A stretch of 64,000 nt of DNA from Terriglobus tenax (GCF_025685395.1 NZ_JAGSYA010000004.1:1302001-1366000); one strand, 5' to 3'. Positions 37,012-46,792 are shown, counted from the first letter of the stretch. Notes: a model not told the origin generated them from the letters alone. A program made the numbers and translations.

Positions 37012-37260
37012 CTACGCTACTCGTCCCACCACCGGAGTTCCCTCCAGCAGCGGCTTCAGGGTGACGTGCCAGATGACTCCGGCGTCGTCCTTCAGCACTT
37101 CCAGCACCGGCACCTCCAGCTTTGCCCCGCTGCGTGCCGTTGCTTCCAGAACACCGGTTGCCCCCGGCGCGAACTCCGTCTGGCTCAGCGCAATCTGCCA
37201 GACGGACTGCCTTCCCTGCCGCGATGCTTCGCGGATCTCTGTAATCTCTGCGTCGAACAT
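37012..37260 (-). CDS. Small hypothetical protein, fbp-linked
   Basis: 82 residues, no signal peptide. The chain alternates strands (MFDAEITEIREASRQGRQSV, WQIALSQTEFAPGATGVLEA, LEVPVLEVLKDDAGVIWHVT) and could be a small beta-barrel. I do not recognise the family. Its ATG overlaps the fbp TGA by one base (TGATG), so it is translationally coupled to fbp, and it ends just before the terminator at 36969-36998. Confidence 0.75.
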   Translation of the reverse strand: MFDAEITEIREASRQGRQSVWQIALSQTEFAPGATGVLEATARSGAKLEVPVLEVLKDDAGVIWHVTLKPLLEGTPVVGRVA

Positions 37261-38258
37261 CAGCCCTTCAACATGCTCCTGAGTGCTTCTACTTCCGTTT
37301 TGCTGCCGATGGCCAGCGCCGTGCGCTGGTGAATGCCCTCGGGCTGGATATCGAGAATGCGGTCGGTGCCGTTGGTCGCCGCTCCGCCTGCCTGTTCGGC
37401 GATAAAGGCCAGCGGATTGGCCTCGTACATCAGGCGCAGTTTGCCCAGCGGAGTCTTTTCCGTCGGCGGATAGAAGAAGATGCCGCCCTTCAACAGCGTG
37501 CGGTGGAAGTCCGCCACCAGCGAGCCGATATAGCGCGAGCCATGCTTTGGACCGATTTTGCCCGACCGCATGTCATGCACAAACTGGGTATACACCGGCG
37601 CCGACTCTTCCAGGTACGCCTCGTTGACCGAGTAGTAGGGTCCGGCCTCGGGCATCTTCATGTTCTCCCAGCTCAGCACAAAGGCGCCGATGGTGGGGTC
37701 CAGCGTAAAGCCGTGCACGCCGCTGCCGGTGGTGTACACCAGGATGGTCGAAGGCCCGTACAGCACATAGCCCGCCGCTACCTGTTTAGAACCCGGCTGT
37801 AGCACGGAGCTATTGACGTCGCCCCACTGCGGCCGCTTGAAGACCGAAAAGATGGTGCCGACGTTCACATTCACGTCAATGTTCGAGGAACCATCCAGCG
37901 GGTCGAAGACAATGATGTACTTGCCCGTCTCACCGTCGCGGTTGTAGACCACCGGCTCGTCGTCTTCTTCGCTGACCAGCGCGGCCACGCTGTCGCGCAG
38001 GCCAAGGCAGTGCTCCATGGCGCGGTTGGCGTACACATCCAGCTTCTGCTGCTGCTCGCCCTGCACGTTGGTGTTGCCGTACGCGCCCAGAATATCCGTC
38101 AACCCGGCCGAGCGGATCTTCGCTTCGATCATCTTGCCCGCAAGCGTGATGCCGGAGAGCAGCCAGGAGAAAGTACCCGTTGCGTCTGGGAAGTTGGCCT
38201 GCTGTTGCAGAATGTGCTGCTGGACCGTGGTGATCATCGACTGCTGCTTCTGCGTCAT
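37260..38258 (-). CDS. fbp: Class I fructose-1,6-bisphosphatase
   Basis: 332 residues. FDPLDGSSNIDVNVNVGTIF is the diagnostic metal-binding signature of FBPase I. LVSEEDDEPV supplies further metal ligands, and GSRYIGSLVADFHRTLLKGG and KLRLMYEANPLAFIAEQAGG supply the substrate site. It hydrolyses fructose 1,6-bisphosphate to fructose 6-phosphate in gluconeogenesis. The N-terminus MTQKQQSMITTVQQHILQQQ is Gln-rich but helical. The downstream 82-residue gene is coupled; the M24 peptidase gene is divergent 72 bases away. Confidence 0.95.
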   Translation of the reverse strand: MTQKQQSMITTVQQHILQQQANFPDATGTFSWLLSGITLAGKMIEAKIRSAGLTDILGAYGNTNVQGEQQQKLDVYANRAMEHCLGLRDSVAALVSEEDDEPVVYNRDGETGKYIIVFDPLDGSSNIDVNVNVGTIFSVFKRPQWGDVNSSVLQPGSKQVAAGYVLYGPSTILVYTTGSGVHGFTLDPTIGAFVLSWENMKMPEAGPYYSVNEAYLEESAPVYTQFVHDMRSGKIGPKHGSRYIGSLVADFHRTLLKGGIFFYPPTEKTPLGKLRLMYEANPLAFIAEQAGGAATNGTDRILDIQPEGIHQRTALAIGSKTEVEALRSMLKG

Positions 38259-38330
38259 GTTTTATTCGTTCCCTTTCTTCCCATGCTATCGCTTGCTTGA
38301 TTCCAACGTGCCGCTACAATCTCAGTCAAT

Positions 38331-39626
38331 ATGAATCGCAGACACTTTCTTCTCTCCACGGCTGGAGTTGCGGCCACAGGTCTCGTCGAAGCTCCGTTAT
38401 TCGCACAGGCACGCGGTGGTGCGCCGCTGAAGGGTCCCCTGCCGCCTGCGATTGCTGCCCTTACCAACCGCGTTACCGATGTAAAGCCAATCACGCTGGC
38501 CGAGCGGGAAGAGCGCGTGACACGCGCCCAGGCGCTGATGGTGAAAAACAGGATGGACGCCATCGCCATCACCGGCGGAACCACGATGACCTACTTCACC
38601 GGCATTCGCGGTGGCAACTCCGAGCGCATCTTCTCCTGGGTACTGCCGATCAAAGGCCCCAGCTTCATCATCTGCCCGGTCTTTGAAGAGGACCGCATGC
38701 GCGAGCTGATTACCGACGTTCCCGGCGGCGACAAGATCCGCTTCTATGTCTGGAACGAGCACGAGAACCCCTACGAACTGCTGGCCAAGGGCCTGAAGGA
38801 CCTGGGTCTCTCCACCGGAAGCGTCGGCATTGAAGAACAGATGAAGTTCGCCTACGTGGATGGCTTTGCCAAGGCACTGCCGACCGCAAAGATCGTCAAT
38901 GCGACCCCGGTAACAGCCGGCGTGCGCGGCGTGAAGACCGCCCATGAGCTGGAGCTGATGAAGCTGGCCAACGACATTACCTGGCATGTGTATGAAGCCG
39001 CATGGAAGTCGCTGACGCCTGGTATGACCACCCGCGATGCGTCAGCACTGATCTCCGCTGCCTACCAGAAGTGTGGCGTCAACGGCTTTGCGTCGGTGGA
39101 GACAGATGAGTTTTCCGCCCTGCCGCACGGCTCCGTTAAGCCGCAGACGCTGAAGGAAGGCTCGGTCGTCATGATCGACGACGGATGCACGGTCGAAGGC
39201 TACCAATCCGACATCACCCGCACCTTTGTGCTGGGCGGCAAGGCCACGGACAAGCAGAAGAAGGTCTTTGAGATTGTGCGCCAGGCACAGGCCGCCGCTT
39301 TGGCCGCCGCCAAGCCAGGCGCAGCCTGCGAGGCTGTCGACATTGCCGCCCGCAAGGTAATCAGCGATGCCGGCTTCGGCCCGGACTACAAGTACTTCAC
39401 CCACCGCCTGGGACACGGCATCGGCATGGACGGCCACGAGTGGCCGTACCTTGTACGCGGCAACAAGCAGCTTCTGGCCGTGGGCAATACCTTCTCCGAC
39501 GAGCCCGGTGTCTACATCAAGGGTGAGTTCGGCGTCCGTTTGGAAGACGACTGGGTCATGACCGAAAACGGCGGCGTCATGTTTACCCCCACCAGCAAGT
39601 CCATCGAAGAGCCCTTCGCCGTTTAG
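38331..39626 (+). CDS. Secreted M24-family (Xaa-Pro type) metallopeptidase
   Basis: 431 residues. MNRRHFLLSTAGVAATGLVE is a twin-arginine-type signal peptide, suggesting export after folding. The N-terminal creatinase-like domain spans about residues 55-190. The pita-bread catalytic domain has metal ligands in MIDDGCTVEGYQSDITRTFV (two Asp), HRLGHGIGMDGHE (His), FSDEPGVYI (Glu) and GVRLEDDWVMTENG (Glu). It would release N-terminal residues, often before proline, or cleave a related substrate. Its stop overlaps the convergent diguanylate cyclase stop. Confidence 0.9.
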   Translation: MNRRHFLLSTAGVAATGLVEAPLFAQARGGAPLKGPLPPAIAALTNRVTDVKPITLAEREERVTRAQALMVKNRMDAIAITGGTTMTYFTGIRGGNSERIFSWVLPIKGPSFIICPVFEEDRMRELITDVPGGDKIRFYVWNEHENPYELLAKGLKDLGLSTGSVGIEEQMKFAYVDGFAKALPTAKIVNATPVTAGVRGVKTAHELELMKLANDITWHVYEAAWKSLTPGMTTRDASALISAAYQKCGVNGFASVETDEFSALPHGSVKPQTLKEGSVVMIDDGCTVEGYQSDITRTFVLGGKATDKQKKVFEIVRQAQAAALAAAKPGAACEAVDIAARKVISDAGFGPDYKYFTHRLGHGIGMDGHEWPYLVRGNKQLLAVGNTFSDEPGVYIKGEFGVRLEDDWVMTENGGVMFTPTSKSIEEPFAV

Positions 39627-40885
39627 GCTTGAGGTTGTTTTTCCGTCACACCGAGCAGCGGCGCGGCGCATACGCGGTTACGGCCCTCGGCCTTAGCCGC
39701 GTAGAGCGCCATGTCCGCCGCAGCCAGCAGCTTGCTGCGGTCCATGCTTTCTATCCCCGTCGCCGTTGCCACACCACAACTCACCGTCGTCCACAAACCA
39801 ACTTCCGGTTGCGGCACGGGCTGATTGGGTGCGGGTGATCCGGCCATCTTGATCAGCAGGCGCACGCGCTCGGCGACCTTGATGGCGGTGTCCAGATTTG
39901 TCGCCGGAAGCAACAACACAAACTCTTCTCCGCCATAGCGAGCGGCAAAGTCATCGCGTCCGCGCAGCGACTGCTGTACCAGTGTGGCCACGCGCTTGAT
40001 CACTTCATCTCCGTACAGATGCCCTTGCGTGTCATTCACGATTTTGAAGTGGTCGATATCGATCATGACGACAGAGAGCGGCGTACCTTCCGCCGTGGAT
40101 TGCCGCCACAGTTCCTCAAAATGCCTGTCGAATGCAGCACGGTTCGCCAGCCGGGTCAGGCCGTCCTGGTGCGACAGCATTTCCAGCTCACGGTTTGCCT
40201 CGGCCAGTTCAGTCGTCTTGAGCTCATTGCTCTGCTGCAGCAGATACGCAAGCCGCTCTTCGCGCTCCAGGCTGTAGGTGGCCACCAGCACCAGCGCCGC
40301 GGAGCAGGCCGTTACCGTACCCAGATGGATCTTGTCGACCAGGTCAAGGGAGGCATTGAATCGCAGGAAGGCCACGGATGTGGCGATACATGCCAGCGTG
40401 CAAAACAGCGAATAGAGCCACCGCAGCCGCATGACAACATTGGTGCCCAATAAAATAAGCAGCAACCCTACCTGCAGATTCGCCGTTACAACATCATCGG
40501 CATCGCGATAGAGATAAAACATGGTGCCGGCCGCGGCACCCGCCAGCATAATGATGGTTGCTCCCCGGACAATACGCGGCGGATTCGCACGCACTATGCG
40601 CGCGGTAAAGAATGCCAGCACGGGAAAGATGACGATCCGCAGGACAAGCGAAGCCATAAAGCGGTTGTGAATGCTGTGATAGTCGCTGAAGATGAACATG
40701 GCATTCAGCACCGCCATCAGCAGCATCGCCTGAGACAGACGTTTGGAACGAGCGGGCGAGACATCCGCCTCAAACTGCTTTTCCAGCTCTGCCGGAAATT
40801 GCAACCCGACAAATCGGTGCGATCTGAGAGAAACGATCTGCTGCTGCAGAAGATTGCTGAACGAATTGGAAGCAGCCGTTCTCAC
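39623..40885 (-). CDS. Membrane diguanylate cyclase (GGEEF)
   Basis: 420 residues from a GTG. Residues about 50-210 contain roughly six hydrophobic helices forming a membrane sensor (AMLLMAVLNAMFIFSDYHSI; VLRIVIFPVLAFFTARIVRA; LLLILLGTNVVMRLRWLYSL). The GGDEF domain follows with LSHQDGLTRLANRAAFDRHF, VVMIDIDHFKIVNDTQGHLY and RYGGEEFVLLLPA, an active GGEEF site for cyclic-di-GMP synthesis. The inhibitory RxxD site is absent (GRDD at the expected spot). The gene converges on the M24 peptidase with a few bases of overlap. Confidence 0.93.
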   Translation of the reverse strand: MRTAASNSFSNLLQQQIVSLRSHRFVGLQFPAELEKQFEADVSPARSKRLSQAMLLMAVLNAMFIFSDYHSIHNRFMASLVLRIVIFPVLAFFTARIVRANPPRIVRGATIIMLAGAAAGTMFYLYRDADDVVTANLQVGLLLILLGTNVVMRLRWLYSLFCTLACIATSVAFLRFNASLDLVDKIHLGTVTACSAALVLVATYSLEREERLAYLLQQSNELKTTELAEANRELEMLSHQDGLTRLANRAAFDRHFEELWRQSTAEGTPLSVVMIDIDHFKIVNDTQGHLYGDEVIKRVATLVQQSLRGRDDFAARYGGEEFVLLLPATNLDTAIKVAERVRLLIKMAGSPAPNQPVPQPEVGLWTTVSCGVATATGIESMDRSKLLAAADMALYAAKAEGRNRVCAAPLLGVTEKQPQA

Positions 40886-40978
40886 GTCACTTTTACGGTA
40901 GACGTGTAACTTACTGGTTCCTATGACTCTTCAGGGGGATACTCGTTACCTTTGGTATCAGACGGAAAAAGAATCCGG

Positions 40979-42121
40979 TCAGATCTCCATGGCGTACTGG
41001 CTGGAGACATAGCCCGGCGTAAGCGCCTTCGGCTCCGCCGCCAGATCCAGGATCAGCCGTTCCAGCACCAGCCGCTTGTCCGGCGGGCTGGAACGCAGCT
41101 CAAGGTCGGCGCGGGCGATCAGTCGCAGGGCCCGCGTCAGTTCGCGACGCGTCTTGTAACGGCGCGCCTGCCGGATCAGGTCATCGGCGGCAAACGGCGG
41201 CATGCGGAAGCCCTGCCACAGCGCCTGCCAGATGGCGCGTGAGTCGCGCACATTCTTCTCCAGGATAATCAGCATCTGGCGGAAGGTACGCGCCAGCATA
41301 TACAGGTGGCCAATGGCCGAATCCTCGCCGCCGTCCGACGCATTCAGCAGCCCGTGCAGCAGAAGCAGTGCCTGCGCGCGGTCATGCCGCGAGATGGCGT
41401 CAGTCAATTCGTACAGCGACCGCTGCTTGGCAGCCAGCACCTGCGTCTCCACGTCCCCCAGCGTCACGCGGCCCTTGCCAAGGGTATAGAGCAGCAACTT
41501 CTCCACCTCGGACGCGATCAGCATCATGTCCGCTCCAAGCGCGTCCACCAGCTCACGGGCGGCGTCCTGCTCAAAGTTCGTCTGCTGCTGCGTGGCATGC
41601 TCCATCACCCAGCGGGCGGCGTCGCCCTCTTCCACGCGGGCCAGTTCCACCACGCCGCACCAGTCGCCCAGCGTCTCGCGGATGCGGTCAAACCGCTCCT
41701 TGTCCTGGTAATCCATCTTGCGCAGGTCGGCGGGAATACGCAGGTGATCCGCCACAAACAGGATCAGTGCCTGCGGGTTGGGTGACTTGAAATAGGCATC
41801 AATCGCCGCAAACTCGTCCTTTTTGGCGCCGCGCGTGTACAGGTTCTTCAGGTTGCGGATGAAGATCACCTGGAAGGGAGCCATCAGCGACGGCGTTCGC
41901 GCAATATCCAGCGCGTCAAAGATCGTCGTCTCGGCCAGGTCCAGATCGTGCAGGCAGAAGTCGCGCAGGTCACCCGGGACAAACTGCTGCAACACGGCCT
42001 TGCGGGCGCGCTCCAGCAGAAAAAGCTCGTCGCCGACGAGGACATAGCCGGGCTTCGGATCCGGCGAAGCAATCTCCGCCTGGAACCGGTCAACCGACTG
42101 AAAGCTGCGCAAACCTGCCAT
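40979..42121 (-). CDS. holA: DNA polymerase III delta subunit
   Basis: 380 residues. GYVLVGDELFLLERARKAVL is the start of the degenerate AAA+ fold, and LVDALGADMMLIASEVEKLL followed by LYTLGKGRVTLGDVETQVLA and QRSLYELTDAISRHDRAQAL is the typical HolA middle and C-terminal region. Delta opens the sliding clamp in the clamp loader. ATG 42121 is picked for MAGLRSFQSVDRF; the frame is open to 42301 but only with unlikely sequence. AAGGGA directly abuts the ATG, closer than ideal. Confidence 0.92.
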   Translation of the reverse strand: MAGLRSFQSVDRFQAEIASPDPKPGYVLVGDELFLLERARKAVLQQFVPGDLRDFCLHDLDLAETTIFDALDIARTPSLMAPFQVIFIRNLKNLYTRGAKKDEFAAIDAYFKSPNPQALILFVADHLRIPADLRKMDYQDKERFDRIRETLGDWCGVVELARVEEGDAARWVMEHATQQQTNFEQDAARELVDALGADMMLIASEVEKLLLYTLGKGRVTLGDVETQVLAAKQRSLYELTDAISRHDRAQALLLLHGLLNASDGGEDSAIGHLYMLARTFRQMLIILEKNVRDSRAIWQALWQGFRMPPFAADDLIRQARRYKTRRELTRALRLIARADLELRSSPPDKRLVLERLILDLAAEPKALTPGYVSSQYAMEI

Positions 42122-42343
42122 TCCCTTGATTCTCAATGGCCGGGAGGTGTTAATGCCGGTGGAAATCCGGGGACGAATCCAAAGAAGAACGTTGTTTTTC
42201 CCGCGATTGACGCTGTCTGCACAGCAGGTGGTGCAGTTCTGGAAATGCGCGAGGAAAAAGAGGAGGGAGCATTCGCCTTCCCATAGTGTCCACCCACGCA
42301 ACGCTTGGATGGGTTCTGGAGCGCAGATTTTGCACGGACCGAA

Positions 42344-42369
42344 CCCACCCTAACTGCGTGAGGGTGGGG
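42344..42369. repeat. GGGTGGG hairpin repeat before dxr
   Basis: CCCACCCT (42344-42351) pairs with AGGGTGGG (42361-42368), followed by GCACCCGGGTG. The 308-base holA-dxr gap holds this hairpin plus a shorter TGGATGGGTTC stretch near 42307 that could compete for pairing. I see no gene in the interval and no clear promoter. Confidence 0.6.
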
Positions 42370-42429
42370 CACCCGGGTGAGAAACAGTCTTGCGCACAGC
42401 CAAACGGTAAAATAGAACGACTACTCAGC

Positions 42430-43602
42430 ATGAAGAACATTGCCATCCTCGGCTCTACCGGCTCTATCGGAACCAGCACCCTGTCCATCTGCGAGAGCTT
42501 TCCGGAGCGTTTTCGCCCGGTCTCGCTGGCTGCCGGACGCAACCTGGACGTCGCGCTTGCCCAGTGCCGGCAGTGGCGCCCGCGGCTGGTCTCCATGGCC
42601 ACCGAGGAGCTGGCCGACCAGCTTACGCAACAGCTCCGCGCCGAGGGCATCACCGGCATCGACGTGCTGCATGGCACCGCCGGAACCATTGCCGTAGCCA
42701 CGCTGCCCGAGGTCGACTTTGTCGTCTCCGCCATCGTCGGCGTCTCCGGCCTGGAGGCCACCTATGAGGCCGTCCGTGCAGGGAAAGACATCGGCCTGGC
42801 CAACAAGGAAGCCCTGGTCGCCGCCGGCGAGCTGATTATCGCCGAGGCCCGCAGAAACAACGTCGCCCTGCTGCCCATCGACTCCGAGCACAACGCCATT
42901 CACCAGTGCATGCGCGGCGGCACACCGGCCGAGGTGAAGCAGATCTGGCTCACCGCCTCCGGTGGCCCTTTCCGCAACACCCCGCTGGACCAGTTCGCCT
43001 CCATTACCCCGGCACAGGCTCTGAAGCACCCCACCTGGGTGATGGGACAGCGCATCACCATCGACTCCGCCACCATGCTGAACAAGGGATTGGAGATTAT
43101 CGAGGCCTGCCGTCTCTTCGATCTGCCGCCCAGCAAGGTGCAGGTGACAATTCACCCGCAGTCGACCGTGCATTCGCTGGTGGAGTACGTGGACGGCAGC
43201 ATCCTGGCGCAGATCTCGGTCACCGACATGCGGTTGCCGATTCTGTATGCCATGGCCTACCCGGAACGTATTCCGTCAGACCTGACCTTTGACATGAAGC
43301 TGTTGAGCCAGTTGGACTTCCAGCAGCCCGACTTCGCCCGCTTCCCCTGCCTGCGGTTAGCCTATGAGGCTGCCGAAGCCAGCCCGGCGCACTGCATTGC
43401 GTTGAACGCAGCCGACGAGATCGCTGTTGCAGCCTTCCTTGAAGGACGTATTCCCTTCCTGGGAATTCCCCGTACAATTGAATCCGTGCTCCAGCTCACC
43501 AAGCCCAGCCATCCCGCGTCCATTCAAGCGGTGCTTTCGGCAGATAATGAGGCCCGGCAGCTTGCACGCGAAGTAGCCCTTGGCCAGGCTGCGACCCACT
43601 GA
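42430..43602 (+). CDS. dxr: 1-deoxy-D-xylulose 5-phosphate reductoisomerase
   Basis: 390 residues. NADPH site IAILGSTGSIGTSTLSICES, substrate and metal site LANKEALVAAGELIIAEARR with LLPIDSEHNAIHQCMRGGTP, then SGGPFRNTPLDQF and MNKGLEIIEACRLFDLPP-type segments (MLNKGLEIIEACRLFDLPPS). It converts DOXP to MEP, the second step of non-mevalonate isoprenoid synthesis; ispA lies 9 kb downstream. The ATG is well defined by homology. rseP starts 20 bases after its stop, a pairing common in Gram-negative bacteria. Confidence 0.96.
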   Translation: MKNIAILGSTGSIGTSTLSICESFPERFRPVSLAAGRNLDVALAQCRQWRPRLVSMATEELADQLTQQLRAEGITGIDVLHGTAGTIAVATLPEVDFVVSAIVGVSGLEATYEAVRAGKDIGLANKEALVAAGELIIAEARRNNVALLPIDSEHNAIHQCMRGGTPAEVKQIWLTASGGPFRNTPLDQFASITPAQALKHPTWVMGQRITIDSATMLNKGLEIIEACRLFDLPPSKVQVTIHPQSTVHSLVEYVDGSILAQISVTDMRLPILYAMAYPERIPSDLTFDMKLLSQLDFQQPDFARFPCLRLAYEAAEASPAHCIALNAADEIAVAAFLEGRIPFLGIPRTIESVLQLTKPSHPASIQAVLSADNEARQLAREVALGQAATH

Positions 43603-43621
43603 GGACCCTCATAGATTCCCG

Positions 43622-44974
43622 ATGACAACTCTTATTTATTTAGCCATCGTGCTCGGCGTTATGGTGCTGATCCACGAACTGGGTCACTTTCTCGCCGCCA
43701 AGTGGTGCGGTGTCCGCGTTGAGACCTTCTCCATCGGCTTCGGCAAGCGCTTGTTCGGTTTCCGCCGCGGCGATACGGACTACCGCGTCTCGGTGCTGCC
43801 CTTTGGCGGCTATGTGAAGATGGCGGGCGACAACCCCGGCGAAGAGCCCTCGGGCGATCCCGGCGAGTTCAATGCCCATCCCCGCTGGCAGCGCGTCATC
43901 ATCGCCCTGGCCGGCCCGGTAGCGAACTTCATCCTCGCTTTTGCCATCATGGTCTTCGTCTTCCACTTCCACAACGAGGTGGACGAGTACATCTCCGGCC
44001 CGGCGCGTGTGAACTACGTTGCCAAGGGCTCCCCGGCTGAGGCTGCCGGCCTGCGTGGCGGCGACACCATCGTCCACTTTGACAACTCCGAGAACCCTGA
44101 CTGGGAGAGCGTTCTGCGCCGTTCCGCGCTGAACATGAACCAGAACGTCGCCCTGAGCTACCTGCGCGACGGCCAGCGCGTGAATACACGGTTCAACGTA
44201 AACGTGGGCAAGGCCACCGAGTTCAACGGCGAAGCCATGCAGAGCCTGGGCATGATTCCGACCATGCAGGACTCGCCGATCGAGGTCAACGAGGTGGACG
44301 CTGATACCCCGGCCCAGCGCGCCGGTCTGCAGGCCGGCGACAAGATCCTGTCGATCGACGGCCAGCAGCTGCTCTCCGTTCCCGCGCTTCTGGCGTATCT
44401 GAATGACCAGTCCGGCAAGACCTCCACGCTGCAGATCCTGCGCAACGGCCAGACCATTACGACGCAGGTAACGCCGGAGATTGGCGACATTGGCAACGGC
44501 ATCAAGAAGTACCGCCTCGGCTTCCGCTACGCCCAGCCGCCGCTGAAGATCTCGCAGCTCCCCTGGGGCGAGGCTATCGTTCAGTCCGCGCAGGAGAACT
44601 GGAAGAACTCGACGATGATTGTCGAGGTACTGAAGCGGATGTTCACCCACCAGGTCTCGGTCAAGAGCCTTTCCGGCCCCATCGGCATCGGCCAGCAGAT
44701 TGGCGCCGCCGCCCGCGATTCGCTGTGGACCGTCTACCGCCTGATGGCGATGATCTCCATCAACCTGGGCATCTTCAACCTGCTGCCCATCCCGATCCTC
44801 GACGGTGGCATGATCCTGATGCTGCTCGTAGAGTCGCTCATTCGCCGCGACCTGAACCAGCAGTTGAAAGAACGTGTCTACCAGGTCGCGTTCGTCTGCC
44901 TGCTGCTCTTCGCCGCCATGGTCATCTTCAATGACATCTCCAAGCTGGGCTGGTTCGCGAAGCTGAAGCCGTAG
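43622..44974 (+). CDS. rseP: RseP site-2 membrane metalloprotease
   Basis: 450 residues. HELGH at residues 18-22 (H18, E19, H22) is the zinc site within the first membrane helix, and NLGIFNLLPIPILDGGMI near the C-terminus holds the third ligand. Two PDZ domains lie between (VAKGSPAEAAGLRGGDTIVH; VDADTPAQRAGLQAGDKILS). It cleaves anti-sigma factors or other membrane substrates after a first cut. The soluble ZAS anti-sigma in this window is not an obvious substrate. dxr-rseP form one unit with the terminator below. Confidence 0.95.
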   Translation: MTTLIYLAIVLGVMVLIHELGHFLAAKWCGVRVETFSIGFGKRLFGFRRGDTDYRVSVLPFGGYVKMAGDNPGEEPSGDPGEFNAHPRWQRVIIALAGPVANFILAFAIMVFVFHFHNEVDEYISGPARVNYVAKGSPAEAAGLRGGDTIVHFDNSENPDWESVLRRSALNMNQNVALSYLRDGQRVNTRFNVNVGKATEFNGEAMQSLGMIPTMQDSPIEVNEVDADTPAQRAGLQAGDKILSIDGQQLLSVPALLAYLNDQSGKTSTLQILRNGQTITTQVTPEIGDIGNGIKKYRLGFRYAQPPLKISQLPWGEAIVQSAQENWKNSTMIVEVLKRMFTHQVSVKSLSGPIGIGQQIGAAARDSLWTVYRLMAMISINLGIFNLLPIPILDGGMILMLLVESLIRRDLNQQLKERVYQVAFVCLLLFAAMVIFNDISKLGWFAKLKP

Positions 44975-44998
44975 TTGGATGCTGCGATAGTAAAGACA

Positions 44999-45029
44999 AA
45001 AGCCCCGGATCGCTCCGGGGCTTTCCTTT
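44999..45029 (+). terminator. Rho-independent terminator after rseP
   Basis: AAAGCCCCGG (44999-45008) pairs with CCGGGGCTTT (45015-45024), then CCTTTT; it separates rseP from the convergent DHH gene. Confidence 0.9.
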
Positions 45030-45049
45030 TAACTCACACGTCGCAACGC

Positions 45050-46036
45050 CTAACTCTCGTAGGTGGCGCGCAGCTCGTCCACAATAACGCGGGCGGCTTC
45101 GCGGGCCTGGTCTTCCTGGTCCGGGGGGAAGCTGATGGCGCCGACGCGGGCGTGTCCGCCGCCTCCGTAACGCTCACAGATCGCCGCCAGATTCACCAGC
45201 TTGTCCACCGGCACCTTCGTCCACGGATTGGTCCCCACGGCCACCTTGGTGCGGAAGCTCGACTTGCTCAGGCCAATGTTGTACACGCCCTGCGGGAACA
45301 GGTAATACGGGATGAACTTGTTGTAGCCCTCGGTGGGCTGGTCGGTGATGTCGAAGGTGATGACGCCCTTCTCGCAGGTCGCGCGCGAGTGGATCAGCTC
45401 AATGGCCGCACGGTGCTTGGCCAGCAGCGGCTCCAGCAGTTCGGCAATAAAGGGCTGCTCCAGGATCTGGTCCAGCGGCATCTCCGTCAGCATGGGAATC
45501 AGACGCGGGATCAGCGTGTCGTCCGTCGTGGACTCAATCACCATGGTCAGCCGCATGGCGGCTTCCTTCATGCCGACAGCAGACTCCGCGCTCTCGTACT
45601 TGGCGCCATCCACGATGTTTGCCCAATAGATCAGGTCCTTCAGGCCGCTGACATCCATGCCGAACTTCGTGCTGGCGATGTGCGCGATGAAGCTGGTGCA
45701 GGAGGTGTACGCTGGGTCAAAGAACTGTCGCATTGACTGCGAGCCGTCCTTCTGTCCAGCCTCAAACGCAGCCTGGTCATCCTTCGTCAGGAAGGCCGAC
45801 TGGTGATGATCGAACCACCAGGTCAGCTTGGGCGAAGGCGAATATTTGAAATCGACGATGGCGTTCTCGTCGCCGGTGAACTCGTCACCGTCAAACAGCG
45901 CACCGGCGCGATGCACCAGTCCCTGGTAGCTGTACTCCGTCGCCGTGCCAATGCACTCGCGATGGAAGCGTGTGAACAGCGAAGCCGAGCACGCTCCGTC
46001 GAAACATCTGTCGTGATAAAAAACGCGGCAATTCAA
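45050..46036 (-). CDS. DHH-family phosphoesterase
   Basis: 328 residues. YHDRCFDGACSASLFTRFHR is the first metal-binding motif with HDxxxDG spacing, WWFDHHQSAF gives the DHH motif, and the C-terminal DHHA1-type motif is ERYGGGGHARVGAISFP. The fold covers RecJ, NrnA (nanoRNase) and c-di-AMP/pGpG phosphodiesterases; with no extra sensory domain, NrnA-like oligoribonuclease or dinucleotide hydrolase is the closest guess. The best start is TTG 46036, since no ATG or GTG exists before the first motif. It lies about 72 bases downstream of the GNAT stop. Confidence 0.85.
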   Translation of the reverse strand: MNCRVFYHDRCFDGACSASLFTRFHRECIGTATEYSYQGLVHRAGALFDGDEFTGDENAIVDFKYSPSPKLTWWFDHHQSAFLTKDDQAAFEAGQKDGSQSMRQFFDPAYTSCTSFIAHIASTKFGMDVSGLKDLIYWANIVDGAKYESAESAVGMKEAAMRLTMVIESTTDDTLIPRLIPMLTEMPLDQILEQPFIAELLEPLLAKHRAAIELIHSRATCEKGVITFDITDQPTEGYNKFIPYYLFPQGVYNIGLSKSSFRTKVAVGTNPWTKVPVDKLVNLAAICERYGGGGHARVGAISFPPDQEDQAREAARVIVDELRATYES

Positions 46037-46108
46037 AATACTGCGATGACCTCGTGGGGGAGCCGTTTTTACTGCGAAATTCTAAGCATAGTGATCGTGC
46101 CGGGGCTG

Positions 46109-46792
46109 TCAAGCAAGCTGCATGCCGCGGAAGATGATTCCGCGGGTGTGCGTAAAGCCCAGCCGCTCATAAATCGCGATTGCCCGGCTGTTGGCGGCCG
46201 AGGCGTGCAGATAGCTCTGGATGCCGGCTTTCCGGTGCTCCGCCATGACATGGCGAACCAGTGTGGCCGCGTAGCCTTTGCCGGTATGGTCAGGATGCGT
46301 ACACACAGCACTGATCTCTTTCCATCCTGGCAACGAGACGCGCTCACCCGCCATGGCGATCAGTTGTCCCTCGACACGGATGCCGTAGTAGCTGCCCAGC
46401 CGCCAGGTCTGGGGCCGGAAGTAGCCGGGGAAGGCAACATCGGTCAGCGCCACCATCTCCTGCGCCTCAGCCTCACCCAGCGGAACGGCCTCCTGACTCC
46501 ACACAGCTTCCGCCGGATCACCGGCGAAGTGCATCTGCACGCCGGGCAGGTAGACCTGCTCCACCAGCCCATCGACCGTGGCCACCTCGTCGCCGGTGAT
46601 ATAGACAATCTCTCCGGGGGACAACAGGTCGCGGAAGGCCGCCATGCAGGCCGGATCGCGCACCTCCGGCATCCCTCCAAAAGGAATCACAGCTGCCGGG
46701 TAGCGGCTTGCCAGCTTTCCACCGATGGCGAGCGGAGCGTTCTCCGTCGCCAGTCCGCTCCAGAAGGGGTTGGTAAAGTCCGGATGGCTCAC
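46109..46792 (-). CDS. GNAT-family N-acetyltransferase
   Basis: 227 residues. The acetyl-CoA site is ISAVCTHPDHTGKGYAATLV (R/QxxGxG-like HTGKGYA), followed by YLHASAANSRAIAIYERLGF, the FR47-like pattern. The N-terminal half is a degenerate second GNAT-like domain. The acceptor substrate is unknown. The GTG start overlaps the TGA of the upstream antiporter gene (GTGA), so the two are translationally coupled. Confidence 0.9.
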   Translation of the reverse strand: MSHPDFTNPFWSGLATENAPLAIGGKLASRYPAAVIPFGGMPEVRDPACMAAFRDLLSPGEIVYITGDEVATVDGLVEQVYLPGVQMHFAGDPAEAVWSQEAVPLGEAEAQEMVALTDVAFPGYFRPQTWRLGSYYGIRVEGQLIAMAGERVSLPGWKEISAVCTHPDHTGKGYAATLVRHVMAEHRKAGIQSYLHASAANSRAIAIYERLGFTHTRGIIFRGMQLA